Assembly (NCBI RefSeq): GCF_026342435.1
Contig: NZ_JAPEMT010000002.1
Coordinates: 868,001-932,000 of the forward strand
Direction: 5' to 3'
DNA from: Streptomyces sp. NBC_00237
Lineage (GTDB): Bacteria; Actinomycetota; Actinomycetes; Streptomycetales; Streptomycetaceae
Length of the DNA: 64,000 nucleotides
Both the position numbers and the translations under genes were made by a program. Shown piece after piece: positions 20,662 to 29,553 of the stretch (the first letter of the stretch is position 1; the number at the start of each line of letters is the position of its first letter). The notes under the pieces were generated by a model that worked only from the letters and a program-made list of their open reading frames with translations, was not told where the DNA came from and made no database searches.

Positions 20662-23052
20662 TCACGTCCCGGTCAGGTGCTCGGGACGGACCGGCACCCG
20701 GTTCAGCTCCAGCCCCGTGGCGGCGCGAATCGCCGCCAGCACAGCGGGAGTCGACGACAGGGTCGGCGCTTCGCCCACCCCGCGCAAGCCGTACGGAGCG
20801 TGCTCGTCGGCCAGCTCCAGTACGTCGACGGGGATGGTCGGCGTGTCGAGGATGGTGGGGATCAGGTAGTCCGTGAAGGACGGATTGCGCACCTTCGCGG
20901 TCTTCGGGTCGACGAGGATCTCCTCCATGACGGCGATGCCGAGGCCCTGGGTGGTGCCGCCCTGGATCTGGCCGAGCACGGAGAGCGGGTTGACCGCCTT
21001 GCCGACGTCCTGCGCGCACGCCAGTTCGATGACCTTCACCAGACCGAGTTCGGTGTCCACCTCCACCACCGCGCGGTGCGCGGCGAAGGAGTACTGGACG
21101 TGCCCGTCGCCCTGCCCGGTGTGCCGGTCGAACGGCTCGGTGGGCCGGTGCCGCCACTCCAGCTCGATGTCGACGGCCTCCCCTTCGAGTACGTCGACGA
21201 GGTCGGCCAGCACCTCCCCGCCCTCGGTGACGACCTTGCCGCCTTCCAGCAGCAGTTCGGCCGTCGCCCAGGCGGGGTGGTACGAGCCCAGCTTGGCCCG
21301 CCCCAGCTCCAGGACCTTCTCCCGGACGTGCTCGCAGGTGTTCTTGACGGCCCCGCCCGTGACGTACGTCTGACGGGACGCCGAGGACGAACCGGCCGAG
21401 CCCACCGTGGTGTCGGCCGGGTGGATCGTCACCTGGCTGACCCCGAGTTCGGTGCGCGCGATCTGCGCGTGGACGGTGACGCCGCCCTGCCCGACCTCCG
21501 CCATCGCGGTGTGCACGGTGGCGACCGGCACTCCGCCGACCACTTCCATCCGTACGCGGGCGGTGGAGTAGTCGTCGAAGCCCTCGGAGAAGCCGACGTT
21601 CTTGATGCCGACCGCGTAGCCGACGCCCCGCACGACGCCCTCCCCGTGCGTGGTGTTGGAGAGGCCGCCGGGGAGGTCACGTACGTCTGCCGCCTCCCCG
21701 GCCGACAGCCACTGCTGCTCCGGCGGCATCGGCCGCGCCTTCACCCGGCGCAGCAGTTCGGCCACCGGGGCGGGCGAGTCGACGGCCTGTCCGGTCGGCA
21801 GGAGCGTGCCCTGCGACATGGCGTTGAGCCGCCGGAACTCCACCGGGTCCATCGAGAGCGCCGTCGCCAGCTTGTCCATCTGCGCCTCGTACGCGAAGCA
21901 CGCCTGGACGGCGCCGAAGCCGCGCATCGCGCCGCAGGGCGGGTTGTTGGTGTAGAGGGCGACGGCCTCGATGTCGACGTCGTCGACGACGTACGGGCCG
22001 ACGCTCAGCGAGGAGGCGTTGCCGACGACCGCCGGGGAGGCGGAGGCGTACGCGCCGCCGTCGAGGACGATGCGGCACTTGAGGTGGGTGAGCTTGCCGT
22101 CGCGGGTCGCCCCGTGCTCGTACCAGAGCTTCGCCGGGTGGCGGTGGACGTGTCCGAAGAAGGACTCGAAGCGGTTGTAGACCATCTTGACCGGCTTGCC
22201 CGTGCGCAGGGCGAGCAGGCAGGCGTGGATCTGCATGGAGATGTCCTCGCGGCCGCCGAAGGCCCCGCCGACGCCGGAGAGCGTCATGCGGACCTGGGAT
22301 TCGGGCAGCCCGAGGACGGGGGCGATCTGGCCGAGGTCGGAGTGCAGCCACTGGGTGGCGACGTACAGGTCGACGCCGCCGTCCTCGGCGGGTACGGCGA
22401 GTCCTGACTCCGGGCCGAGGAACGCCTGGTCTTGCATGCCGAAGTGGTACTCCCCCGAGACGATCACGTCGGCCCGTTCGGCGGCGGCGCCGGCGTCGCC
22501 GCGCACGATGGGCTGGCGGTGCAGGACGTTGGGGTGCTGGACGTACCGGACGTGCTCGTCGGTGCGGTTCTCGTGGAGTACGGGCGCGCCGGGCGCGGTC
22601 GCGGACGCCTCGTCGGTGACGACGGGCAGTTCGCGGTACTCGACCTTGATCCTGGCGGCGGCCCGGCGGGCCGTCTCCGGATGGTCGGCGGCGACGAGCG
22701 CCACCGGCTCCCCGTGGTGACGGACCTTTCCGCAGGCCAGGACGGGGGTGTCCCGGATCTCCAGGCCGTAGTGCCTGGTGCCCGTGGGCAGGTCGTCGTA
22801 CGTGAGGACGGCGTGCACACCCGCCTGGGCGAGCGCCTCCGAGACGTCGATGGAGACGATCTCGGCGTGCGCGACCGTGGAGCGCAGGGTGTGACCCCAG
22901 AGCATGTCCTCGTGCCACATGTCCGACGAGTAGGCGAACTCGCCGGTGACCTTCAGGGTGCCGTCGGGGCGCAGCGTCGATTCGCCGATGCCGCCCTTCG
23001 TCCTGCTGCTGGTGCCCTGGTGGATGTCGGTGGGAGAGCCGGTGACGCCCAT
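20662..23052 (-). CDS. xdhA: Xanthine dehydrogenase, molybdopterin-binding subunit, 796 aa
   Basis: This is the large molybdopterin subunit, which hydroxylates hypoxanthine to xanthine and urate. It opens with a GIGESTLRPDGTLKVTGEFAYSSD segment (domain 1). Further family blocks are LGPESGLAVPAEDGG, GAFGGREDIS, NNPPCGAMRGFGAVQACFAYE and the C-terminal LRGVGEAPTLSS, where Glu near 761 is the expected base. The length is normal for a separate large subunit. ATG 23052 lies 4 nt after the stop of the 2Fe-2S subunit with no clear SD, so translation is probably coupled. Symbols for the three subunits vary between species. Confidence 0.92.
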   Translation of the reverse strand: MGVTGSPTDIHQGTSSRTKGGIGESTLRPDGTLKVTGEFAYSSDMWHEDMLWGHTLRSTVAHAEIVSIDVSEALAQAGVHAVLTYDDLPTGTRHYGLEIRDTPVLACGKVRHHGEPVALVAADHPETARRAAARIKVEYRELPVVTDEASATAPGAPVLHENRTDEHVRYVQHPNVLHRQPIVRGDAGAAAERADVIVSGEYHFGMQDQAFLGPESGLAVPAEDGGVDLYVATQWLHSDLGQIAPVLGLPESQVRMTLSGVGGAFGGREDISMQIHACLLALRTGKPVKMVYNRFESFFGHVHRHPAKLWYEHGATRDGKLTHLKCRIVLDGGAYASASPAVVGNASSLSVGPYVVDDVDIEAVALYTNNPPCGAMRGFGAVQACFAYEAQMDKLATALSMDPVEFRRLNAMSQGTLLPTGQAVDSPAPVAELLRRVKARPMPPEQQWLSAGEAADVRDLPGGLSNTTHGEGVVRGVGYAVGIKNVGFSEGFDDYSTARVRMEVVGGVPVATVHTAMAEVGQGGVTVHAQIARTELGVSQVTIHPADTTVGSAGSSSASRQTYVTGGAVKNTCEHVREKVLELGRAKLGSYHPAWATAELLLEGGKVVTEGGEVLADLVDVLEGEAVDIELEWRHRPTEPFDRHTGQGDGHVQYSFAAHRAVVEVDTELGLVKVIELACAQDVGKAVNPLSVLGQIQGGTTQGLGIAVMEEILVDPKTAKVRNPSFTDYLIPTILDTPTIPVDVLELADEHAPYGLRGVGEAPTLSSTPAVLAAIRAATGLELNRVPVRPEHLTGT

Positions 23053-23056
23053 GGTG

Positions 23057-23668
23057 CTAGACCGTTTCTTCCTGGTGGTCCTGTTGTTCCTGGCGGGCGG
23101 CCGCGAGGCGGACCGCGTCGAGGATCTTCTCGTAGCCGGTGCAGCGGCAGAGGTTGCCCGAGAGGGCCTCCCGGATGTCCGCGTCCGACGGGGACGGGTT
23201 GCGCTCCAGCATCTCGTCGGCGGCGACCAGCAGGCCGGGGGTGCAGAAGCCGCACTGGACTGCTCCGGCGTCGATGAACGCCTGCTGGATGGGGGCGAGT
23301 TGGCCCTGTTCGCCGGTCCGGCTCTCGGCGGGCCGTGCCTGCCAGCGCTTGGCCGAGTCCAGTGACGTACCGCAGGAACCGGACCCGCACGCCCCGCCGG
23401 GGTGTTCGCTGGACCGGTGCTGCGCGTAGTCCGCGAGCCCCTCGACCGTGACGACCTCGCGGCCCTCGGCCTGCCCTGCCGCGACGAGGCAGGCACACAC
23501 CGGGACGCCGTCGAGCCGGACCGTACAGGAGCCGCATTCGCCCTGCTCGCAGGCGTTCTTCGAGCCGGGAAGGCCCATGCGCTCACGCAGTACGTACAGG
23601 AGGCTCTCGCCCTCCCAGACGTCGTCGGCTTCCTGCGGACGACCGTTGACCGTGAAGTTGACGCGCAT
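23057..23668 (-). CDS. Xanthine dehydrogenase 2Fe-2S subunit with insertion, 203 aa
   Basis: This is the small electron-transfer subunit with two [2Fe-2S] clusters. The plant-type ferredoxin domain has Cys40, Cys45, Cys48 and Cys60 (CEQGECGSC then CACL). The helical domain has Cys139, Cys142, Cys174 and Cys176 (CGFC and CRC). Between them, at about 86-126, is an extra segment of about 40 residues rich in Ser/Gly/Gln that carries CGSGSCG (Cys94, Cys99). This makes the protein about 40 residues longer than usual CoxS/XdhC-type subunits. The start lies 2 nt after the FAD subunit stop. It acts with the flanking FAD and molybdenum subunits. Confidence 0.92.
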   Translation of the reverse strand: MRVNFTVNGRPQEADDVWEGESLLYVLRERMGLPGSKNACEQGECGSCTVRLDGVPVCACLVAAGQAEGREVVTVEGLADYAQHRSSEHPGGACGSGSCGTSLDSAKRWQARPAESRTGEQGQLAPIQQAFIDAGAVQCGFCTPGLLVAADEMLERNPSPSDADIREALSGNLCRCTGYEKILDAVRLAAARQEQQDHQEETV

Positions 23669-23670
23669 GA

Positions 23671-24561
23671 TCAGGCAGCTCCTTCCAGTGCGGCGGACGT
23701 GCCCCGGTACTGCTCCCAGGTCCAGCCGAGCGTGCGCCGGGCCATGATGCCGACCGCGTGGCGGCGGTACTTCGCGGTGCCGCGCACGTCGTCGATGGGG
23801 TTGCAGGCGCCGGAGGCCAGCTCCGCGAACTGTGCGGCGATGGACGGCGTGATGATCCTTCCGCTCTCCCAGAAGCCGCCCTCGTCGAGCGCGGCGTTCA
23901 GGAAGTCCTCGGCGGCGCGCGCCCGCACCGGGGTGGGGGCGGCGGAGCCGATGCCGGTCCTCACCGTCCGGGTGCCGGGGTGCAGGGCGATCCCGAAGGC
24001 GCAGACGGCGATGACCATGGCGTTGCGGGTGCCGACCTTGGAGAACTGCTGCGGCCCCTCCGCCTTCTTGATGTGTACGGCACGGATCAGCTCGTCCGGT
24101 TCCAGAGCGTTCCGCTTGACTCCCGTGTAGAACTCCTCGACGGGGATCATGCGGGTGCCGCGCACGGACTGCGCCTCGACCTCGGCGCCCGCGGACAGCA
24201 AGGCGGGGTGCGAGTCGCCTGCCGGGGAGGCGGCGCCGAGGTTTCCGCCGACGGACCCCCGGTTGCGGATCTGCGGGGAACCCACGGTGTGGGAGGCCAG
24301 TGCGAGACCGGGAAGCTCGGTCCGCAGGTGGTCCATGATCTGGGTGTACGGAACGGAGGCGCCGAGGTTCACGCTGTCCTGGCCCACCTCCCACTCCCGC
24401 AGCTCACCGATGCGGTTGAGGTCCAGAAGGTACTCGGGACGACGGTGGTCGAAGTTGATCTCGACCATGACATCGGTGCCACCCGCGATGGGGACAGCCG
24501 TGGGGTGCGCGGCCTTGGCGGCGAGCGCGTCCTCCCAGCTGGCGGGGCGAAGGAAGTCCAT
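23671..24561 (-). CDS. Xanthine dehydrogenase FAD-binding subunit, 296 aa
   Basis: This is the FAD-binding middle subunit, which takes electrons from the iron-sulfur subunit. The characteristic PIAGGTDVMVEINFDHRRP motif (FAD pyrophosphate loop) is near residue 25-45. TVGSPQIRNRGSVGGNLG follows near 110, and AAPTPVRA appears near 205 in the CO-dehydrogenase flavoprotein C-terminal domain. The length is typical. It is the first gene of the minus-strand operon and diverges from pucR across 309 nt. ATG 24561 is preceded by AAGAGAGAG. Confidence 0.92.
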   Translation of the reverse strand: MDFLRPASWEDALAAKAAHPTAVPIAGGTDVMVEINFDHRRPEYLLDLNRIGELREWEVGQDSVNLGASVPYTQIMDHLRTELPGLALASHTVGSPQIRNRGSVGGNLGAASPAGDSHPALLSAGAEVEAQSVRGTRMIPVEEFYTGVKRNALEPDELIRAVHIKKAEGPQQFSKVGTRNAMVIAVCAFGIALHPGTRTVRTGIGSAAPTPVRARAAEDFLNAALDEGGFWESGRIITPSIAAQFAELASGACNPIDDVRGTAKYRRHAVGIMARRTLGWTWEQYRGTSAALEGAA

Positions 24562-24591
24562 GAGTGGCTCTCTCTTCGTTTCGGGGGCGAC

Positions 24592-24660
24592 TGTTCAGTT
24601 GCGTGTTCAGTTGCACACCGTCCGCAAGATTCAGGCCATTCGGTTCATGTCCTGTTCATG
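24592..24660. promoter_or_regulatory. TGTTCA direct repeats in the xdh-pucR divergent promoter
   Basis: TGTTCAGTTGC occurs at 24592-24602 and, identically, at 24604-24614. GGTTCATG (24642) and TGTTCATG (24653) form a second pair. The spacing within pairs is 11-12 bp, about one helical turn, and the set lies 31-99 nt upstream of the FAD subunit ATG. This is the pattern of a multi-site operator. PucR is the obvious candidate because its gene is divergent, but the link is inference. The rest of the 309-nt gap shows no gene. Confidence 0.45.
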
Positions 24661-24870
24661 CGGGGGTGGCCCAAGTACACAAGCCGGGGGAAGCCCGGTG
24701 CAGTCACTGAAACCATGAAGGAGTTGGCTGGTCCACCGTCTCGTCTTGTAGATTCGAACGAAAGACGGGGATCAGTGACCTCTCCGTAATTCACCTTTAT
24801 CTTGACCGAACACCGGTCACGGCACCCACCCTCCCCGACCCCACGACACAGAAACGGCGGCGACACGACG

Positions 24871-26586
24871 ATGCGGCTGCGCGCCCTGCTGGAAACCGAT
24901 GCGCTCGGCCTGCGCCTCCTGGGCGGTGCGGACGAGCTCGACCGCACCGTCCGCGGTGTCATGACCACCGATCTGCGCGACCCGAGCCGCTACCTCTCCG
25001 GCGGCGAGCTGGTCCTCACCGGCCTGGCCTGGCGGCACACGCCGGAAGATTCCGAACCCTTCGTCCGGATTCTGGCCTCGGCCGGGGTCGTCGGGCTCGC
25101 GGCGGGCGAGGCGGAGCTCGGCAGCGTCCCCGTGGACCTGGTGGAGGCGTGCGAGCGGCACCGGCTGCCGCTGTTTTCGGTCACCGAGTCCGTGGCCTTC
25201 GCCACGATCACCGAGCACGTGGTACGTCAGGTGTCCGGCGAGCGCGCCGGGGACCTGGCGGCGGTCGTGGACCGGCACCGGCGGCTGATGACGTCGGGCC
25301 CGGCGGGCGGCGGCCCCGAGGTCGTCCTCGACCTGCTCACCTCGGACCTGGACCTGCACGCCTGGGTGCTCTCCCCCATCGGCCGCCAGGTCGCGGGCTC
25401 CGACACCCCGCTGCCCGCCGGGGTCGGCCCGGCGCTCGCCGCCGAGCACCTGGCCGCCAGCCGTACGGGCAGGCGCAGCCCGCACCGGGTGATGCTGGGC
25501 GGCACCGCGTACTCGCTCTTCCCCATCCGTACGTCCGGCAAGGGTCCCGAGCGGATCGCCGGGACGGCGGCGTCCCGGGACGTACGGGAGAGCGTGCTGT
25601 CGGACTGGCTGCTGGCCGTGGAGGCGGACGCAGGGGACTGGCCCGCGGCGCGCCTGGACCTGCTCCAGGGCGTCACGCAGCTGATCGCCGTGGAGCGCGA
25701 CCGCCGCGACTCGGCCCGCACGGTGCGGCGCAGGCTCGCCCAGGAGGTGCTGGAGCTGGTCCAGGCGGGCGCGGCTCCGTCCGAGATCGCGGCCAGGCTG
25801 CGGGTGGCGGCCCCGGTGCTGTTGCCGGGGCTCGGGGCGGCTCCGCACTGGCAGGTGGTCGTGGCGCGGGTCGAGTGGGACGGCGGCGCGGTGGACAACG
25901 GTCCGGCGGCGCAGGCGCTGCTGGAGGAGATCCTGGTCGATCCGACCGTTCCGGCGGATTCGATGGCCTCGGCCGCCGAGCCCGCCGACCGGATCGCCGT
26001 CGCGTACAGCGGCGAGGAGGCCATCGCGCTCGTGCCGCTGCCCGCGGTCGCGGCCGACCATCCCCTGGAGGACGGAGCCGACGGGAGCCCCGGGCTGCAC
26101 GCGGAGAGCCTCCTGGCGGCCGTACAGGCTCCGCTGTCGGGCGGTCTCGCCGACGACGGGCGCCTCACGCTCGGCGTGAGCGCGCCGGTGCATTCGGCGG
26201 AGGGGCTGCGCGGGGCGCTGGAGGAGGCCCGGCACGCCCGCCGGGTGGCGGCGGCCAGGCCGGGCCGGGTGGCGGCGGCCGGACACCACGAGCTGGCGTC
26301 GCACGTACTGCTGCTGCCCTTCGTGCCGGACGACGTGCGCCGCGCGTTCACCGCGCGGCTGCTCGACCCGCTGCGGGACTACGACCGGCGGCACCGGGCG
26401 GAGCTGATCCCGACCCTGGAGGCGTTCCTCGACAGCGACGGCTCCTGGACGCGCTGCGCGACCCGGCTGCACCTCCACGTCAACACCTTGCGCTACCGAG
26501 TGGGCCGCATCGAACAGTTGACGGGCCGTGACCTCTCCCGACTGGAAGACAAACTGGACTTCTTCCTGGCCCTGCGCATGAGCTGA
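24871..26586 (+). CDS. pucR: PucR family purine catabolism regulator, 571 aa
   Basis: This is a transcriptional regulator expected to control purine catabolism genes. The N-terminal PucR domain (1-125; MRLRALLETDALGLRLLGG, RGVMTTDLRDPSRYLSGGELVLTG) is a ligand-sensing module. A GGDEF-like central region (about 330-470) follows. The C-terminal PucR helix-turn-helix has LHLHVNTLRYRVGRIEQLTG near residue 540. ATG 24871 is chosen because the family begins exactly at MRLRALL; the SD is weak. It is divergent from the xanthine dehydrogenase operon, the usual arrangement for a local regulator. Confidence 0.92.
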   Translation: MRLRALLETDALGLRLLGGADELDRTVRGVMTTDLRDPSRYLSGGELVLTGLAWRHTPEDSEPFVRILASAGVVGLAAGEAELGSVPVDLVEACERHRLPLFSVTESVAFATITEHVVRQVSGERAGDLAAVVDRHRRLMTSGPAGGGPEVVLDLLTSDLDLHAWVLSPIGRQVAGSDTPLPAGVGPALAAEHLAASRTGRRSPHRVMLGGTAYSLFPIRTSGKGPERIAGTAASRDVRESVLSDWLLAVEADAGDWPAARLDLLQGVTQLIAVERDRRDSARTVRRRLAQEVLELVQAGAAPSEIAARLRVAAPVLLPGLGAAPHWQVVVARVEWDGGAVDNGPAAQALLEEILVDPTVPADSMASAAEPADRIAVAYSGEEAIALVPLPAVAADHPLEDGADGSPGLHAESLLAAVQAPLSGGLADDGRLTLGVSAPVHSAEGLRGALEEARHARRVAAARPGRVAAAGHHELASHVLLLPFVPDDVRRAFTARLLDPLRDYDRRHRAELIPTLEAFLDSDGSWTRCATRLHLHVNTLRYRVGRIEQLTGRDLSRLEDKLDFFLALRMS

Positions 26587-26778
26587 CGGAAAGTCGCCGC
26601 AGCTCCACGGGCTGTTCATGACCCACTCGGGACCGGCCTTTGTGAAAAAAATCACCCGGCCCCTTGGCCCCACGTGTCATTTCATGCTGTGATGCGCGCA
26701 CGACCGTACGTCGAACAGCAGCACAGACGGGGAAGCGGTCGGACTTCACAGCTCAATGGCGCGCTCGGGGAGGGCAAT

Positions 26779-27612
26779 GTGGCGGACACCGCCATGTCGG
26801 GTTCCACTTCCGAAACAGAGGGAGCGGAGAAGGAGGGGTCCGATAGTGGAGGGGCGGGAGGTCCGGGATTTCCCGGCGGTCCGCTCCAGACGGCGGTGTG
26901 GCGGCTGCGTTCGCGCGGCTGCTGGGCCGATGCGGCGGCGCTCCTGGAGTCCCGCCCGGGCGCCGCTCCCGCACTCCAGCGGGCGTCCCTCCTCGTGGAG
27001 CGCTGCCTGTTCACGGAGAACGGCTGGCCGGAGGCCGAGGAGGCACTGCGCAGCGCCGAAGCTCTCGCCAAGGACGACGACGAGCGGGGCAGCGCGGCCT
27101 GCGAGCGCGGCCATCTCGCTTACGCCTCAACGGTGTTGGGGGTACGTGACCGGGCGGACGAGGCCCGTTCCGCGCTCGGCCGGGCGGCGGCCCTGCTGCA
27201 CCCCAACTCCTCCAACCGGCCGCTCCTGGACTTCCGCAGGGGGCTGATCGCCGAACACCTCTCCGAGTCGCCGCAGTCGGCGAAGGCGGCCTACCGGCGG
27301 GCCCACGCGGGCGCGACGACCCACCAGAAGGCGCTGCTGCTCTCCTTCACCTGGCGGCACCTCGCCGGACTCGCCCTGCGCGAGGGGGAGTTGGCGGAGG
27401 CGCGGCACGGTTTCGCGGAGTCGCTGCGGATAAGGGAGGAGCTGGGCTACCTGGTCGGCACGGCCCCGGCGCTGGCCGCCCTGGCGGACGCGGAACCGGA
27501 GCCGGAGGCCAGTCGGCTGCGGGCCGAGGCGTCCCGCCTCTTCCACCTGCTGGACGGCGTCCCGACGTGGCTGGCGGCGCAGCTGCCGCCGCCACCGCCC
27601 GCGGTGGCGTAG
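26779..27612 (+). CDS. Tetratricopeptide-like helical protein of unknown function, 277 aa
   Basis: I do not recognise a named family beyond helical repeat proteins. Residues 1-40 are polar and Gly/Ser/Glu-rich. From about 45 to 265 the protein is almost entirely alpha-helical, with Ala/Leu/Arg-rich pairs that fit three to five degenerate TPR units (for example LALREGELAEARHGFAESLRIREELG). It ends in a Pro-rich tail. The start is taken as GTG 26779, preceded by GGGGAGGG; an in-frame ATG at 26674 has no SD. The 192 nt upstream hold an A-run (26645-26651) but no clear element. It converges on the GntR gene with a 36-nt gap. Confidence 0.75.
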   Translation: MADTAMSGSTSETEGAEKEGSDSGGAGGPGFPGGPLQTAVWRLRSRGCWADAAALLESRPGAAPALQRASLLVERCLFTENGWPEAEEALRSAEALAKDDDERGSAACERGHLAYASTVLGVRDRADEARSALGRAAALLHPNSSNRPLLDFRRGLIAEHLSESPQSAKAAYRRAHAGATTHQKALLLSFTWRHLAGLALREGELAEARHGFAESLRIREELGYLVGTAPALAALADAEPEPEASRLRAEASRLFHLLDGVPTWLAAQLPPPPPAVA

Positions 27613-27648
27613 GGCCGACCGGCCCGGGGCCTCTCCGGCGGGCGGACC

Positions 27649-28326
27649 CTACCGGTCCGCTCCCGCGAAGTGTTCCCGTACCAGCTCCCGCACGACCGGG
27701 AGGTCCTGGGCGATCAGGGCCTCCAGGAGGGCCAGGTGTTCCGCCGCGTCGGCGACGAGGTCCGCCTGCCGTGCGGCCGGGGCGTCGGCGGCGGGCCACT
27801 GGGCGCGGCGGTGCAAGTCCCCCGCCACGTCGACGAGTTGGGCGTTGCCCGACAGGCCGAGCACCGCCGCGTGGAAGGCGCGGTCGGCGACCGCGTAGGC
27901 CGCCCGGTCCCCCCGGGCGGCAGCGGCGGTGGCGGCGTCCGCGAGCGGGCGCAGCGCGCACCACCGCGCGGGCTCCACCGTCCGGGCCAGGCCCAGCATG
28001 GTCGGCACCTCGATGAGGGCCCGTACGGCGGCCAGGTCCGCGAGGTCGGACGTGCCGCGCGAGGCGACCCGGAACCCCCGGTTGGGGACGACCTCCACGG
28101 CCCCTTCCTGGACGAGCTGATGCATCGCCTCGCGGACCGGTGTCGCGGAGACCCCGAAGCGGGCCCCCAGCGCGGGCCCCGAGTAGACCTCTCCGGGTGC
28201 CAGCTCGCCACTGACCAGGGCGGATCGCAGCGCGTCGAGGATCTGGCCGCGTACGGAATGCCGGACGGGTACGGACTGCCGGGCCTGGCGCGGCACGGCG
28301 GGTTCACTGCGCAGGTGCTCGTACAT
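27649..28326 (-). CDS. GntR family regulator, FCD domain, 225 aa
   Basis: This is a transcriptional regulator of the FadR/FCD subfamily. The N-terminal winged helix (about 25-90) has ILDALRSALVSGELAPGEVYS and ATPVREAMHQLVQEGAVEVVPNRG. The C-terminal FCD domain has the Asp/His metal or ligand set in DRAFHAAVLGLSGN, AEHLALLEAL and VREHFAG. The ligand cannot be read from the sequence. ATG 28326 is assumed; a GTG at 28365 would add 13 residues. Neither has a strong SD. It is divergent from the FhuF-like gene, so both could be regulated from the 108-nt gap. Confidence 0.88.
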   Translation of the reverse strand: MYEHLRSEPAVPRQARQSVPVRHSVRGQILDALRSALVSGELAPGEVYSGPALGARFGVSATPVREAMHQLVQEGAVEVVPNRGFRVASRGTSDLADLAAVRALIEVPTMLGLARTVEPARWCALRPLADAATAAAARGDRAAYAVADRAFHAAVLGLSGNAQLVDVAGDLHRRAQWPAADAPAARQADLVADAAEHLALLEALIAQDLPVVRELVREHFAGADR

Positions 28327-28381
28327 AAGTGCGTGCAGCCTAGATGGAGTAACCCGCCAGTTCACAGCTCGCCGGAATCAG

Positions 28382-28400
28382 CTAAGGTTAGCCTTACCTG
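28382..28400. promoter_or_regulatory. Iron box (DmdR/DtxR-type operator)
   Basis: CTAAGGTTAGCCTTACCTG closely matches the Streptomyces DmdR1/DtxR consensus TTAGGTTAGGCTCACCTAA, with inverted AGGTTAG/CTTACCT halves. It lies 35-53 nt upstream of the FhuF-like ATG, where a bound repressor would block transcription, and 56-74 nt from the divergent GntR start. This predicts iron-repressed expression of the FhuF-like gene. Confidence 0.75.
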
Positions 28401-28434
28401 CACTAGCCCCGTGAGCGATTCGGTGGTCCCCTGC

Positions 28435-29310
28435 ATGACCGTCCCCGCCCTGCTGCCCTCCGGCGCCGCGCGCCCCGCCGCCGCCTCCCCCGTGGCGGAC
28501 TCCTACGCACGCCTCACCGAGGTCTTCCCCTCGCTGGTCGTCAAGGAGCTCACGGGTGACGAGAGCGCGCCGCGCGGCGGCGGCTGGGTCGGCGCGGACG
28601 AGCTCGCGGCCGGCGGCCCGGGCCTGGACGCGTTCCTGGCCTGGGACGACGCACAGGTGCTGCGCGACTACGGACAGCGGGCCCGCCCCGACGTGATCGC
28701 CAGCTTCGCCCTGCACCGGTACGCCTGGCCCGCCTGCCTGCTGGTCACCGTGCCGTGGTTCCTGCACCGCAGGGTGCCCCGGGTGCCCGTGGCGGACGTG
28801 GCCTTCCAGCGGGTACTGGGGCGGATGACCGTACGGGTGAAGGAGTTCGCGTGCCTGCCGGGCGATCCGGCGGCGGCGCTGCCCGGTGCCCGGGTCGTCG
28901 CGGACGAGGAGGCGCTGCGCGCCGAGGCCAGGGACGCGCTGGCCGAGCACCTGGAGCCGGTGCTCGCGGGCTTCGGGCCCCGGATGCGCCGCCGGGGGCA
29001 CGCCCTGTGGGGCATGGCGACCGACGAGATCGTCGAGGGCCTCTGGTACCTGGCGCACCTGCTGGGCGACGAACGGCGCGCGATGGCCGAGCTCGAACTG
29101 CTGCTGCCCGGCGCGACGGCCCCCTACCGCGCCTCGGCGGGCTTCCGCGAGCTGACCGGCCCCCACGGCGAGACGCTGCCCACCCGGGACCGCGCCACCT
29201 GCTGCCTCTTCTACACGCTGCGCCCCGAGGACACCTGCACCACGTGCCCCCGGACCTGCGACGCCGAGCGGATCAAGAAGCTCACCGCAGAGGCCGTAAC
29301 CTCCGCCTGA
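28435..29310 (+). CDS. FhuF-like (2Fe-2S) ferric siderophore reductase, 291 aa
   Basis: This protein resembles FhuF, the cytosolic reductase that releases iron from imported ferric siderophores. The C-terminus holds the diagnostic cysteine pattern CC-x(10)-C-x2-C (TCCLFYTLRPEDTCTTC) that binds an unusual [2Fe-2S] cluster. Upstream are the FhuF-type motifs HRYAWPACLLVTVPWFLHRRVPRVP and RRRGHALWGMATDEIVEGLWYL. ATG 28435 is used; GTG 28411 in frame would add 8 residues. The iron box at 28382-28400 supports an iron-acquisition role. A terminator-like hairpin follows the stop. Confidence 0.85.
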   Translation: MTVPALLPSGAARPAAASPVADSYARLTEVFPSLVVKELTGDESAPRGGGWVGADELAAGGPGLDAFLAWDDAQVLRDYGQRARPDVIASFALHRYAWPACLLVTVPWFLHRRVPRVPVADVAFQRVLGRMTVRVKEFACLPGDPAAALPGARVVADEEALRAEARDALAEHLEPVLAGFGPRMRRRGHALWGMATDEIVEGLWYLAHLLGDERRAMAELELLLPGATAPYRASAGFRELTGPHGETLPTRDRATCCLFYTLRPEDTCTTCPRTCDAERIKKLTAEAVTSA

Positions 29311-29316
29311 TCATCA

Positions 29317-29336
29317 CGCCACCCGTGCGGGTGGCG
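29317..29336. terminator. Stem-loop terminator after the FhuF-like gene
   Basis: CGCCACCC-GTGC-GGGTGGCG is a perfect 8-bp stem with a 4-nt loop, beginning 7 nt after the stop. There is no U-tract. It fits a rho-independent type ending as used in Streptomyces. The remaining gap up to 29554 contains further short inverted repeats but no gene. Confidence 0.6.
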
Positions 29337-29553
29337 CGATTCGAACCCAACTCGGTTCGTGGGATCGACAGTTCGAGATATTGCCACCTATCCGCGTAGT
29401 GCGGACTCCCATTGGCGTTCTCTTGCCCCGAAACCCCTTGTGTGTCTCGCGACGTGAGCCAATATGTCGCCGAAACGCACTGAGCGCGATCCGCGGTCGG
29501 CGCTCCGTAGCCACGGGCGCGTCCGCCGCCGCGCTGACGCAAAGGGACTCCGC

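Noticed and set aside
29330..29400. tRNA-like GATTCGAAC motif near 29337-29345
   Set aside because: On the minus strand it reads GTTCGAATC like a T-loop, but the flanking bases do not form a T-stem, there is no D-arm or anticodon arm, and the paired ends would be only about 57 nt apart. A terminator hairpin explains part of the symmetry.
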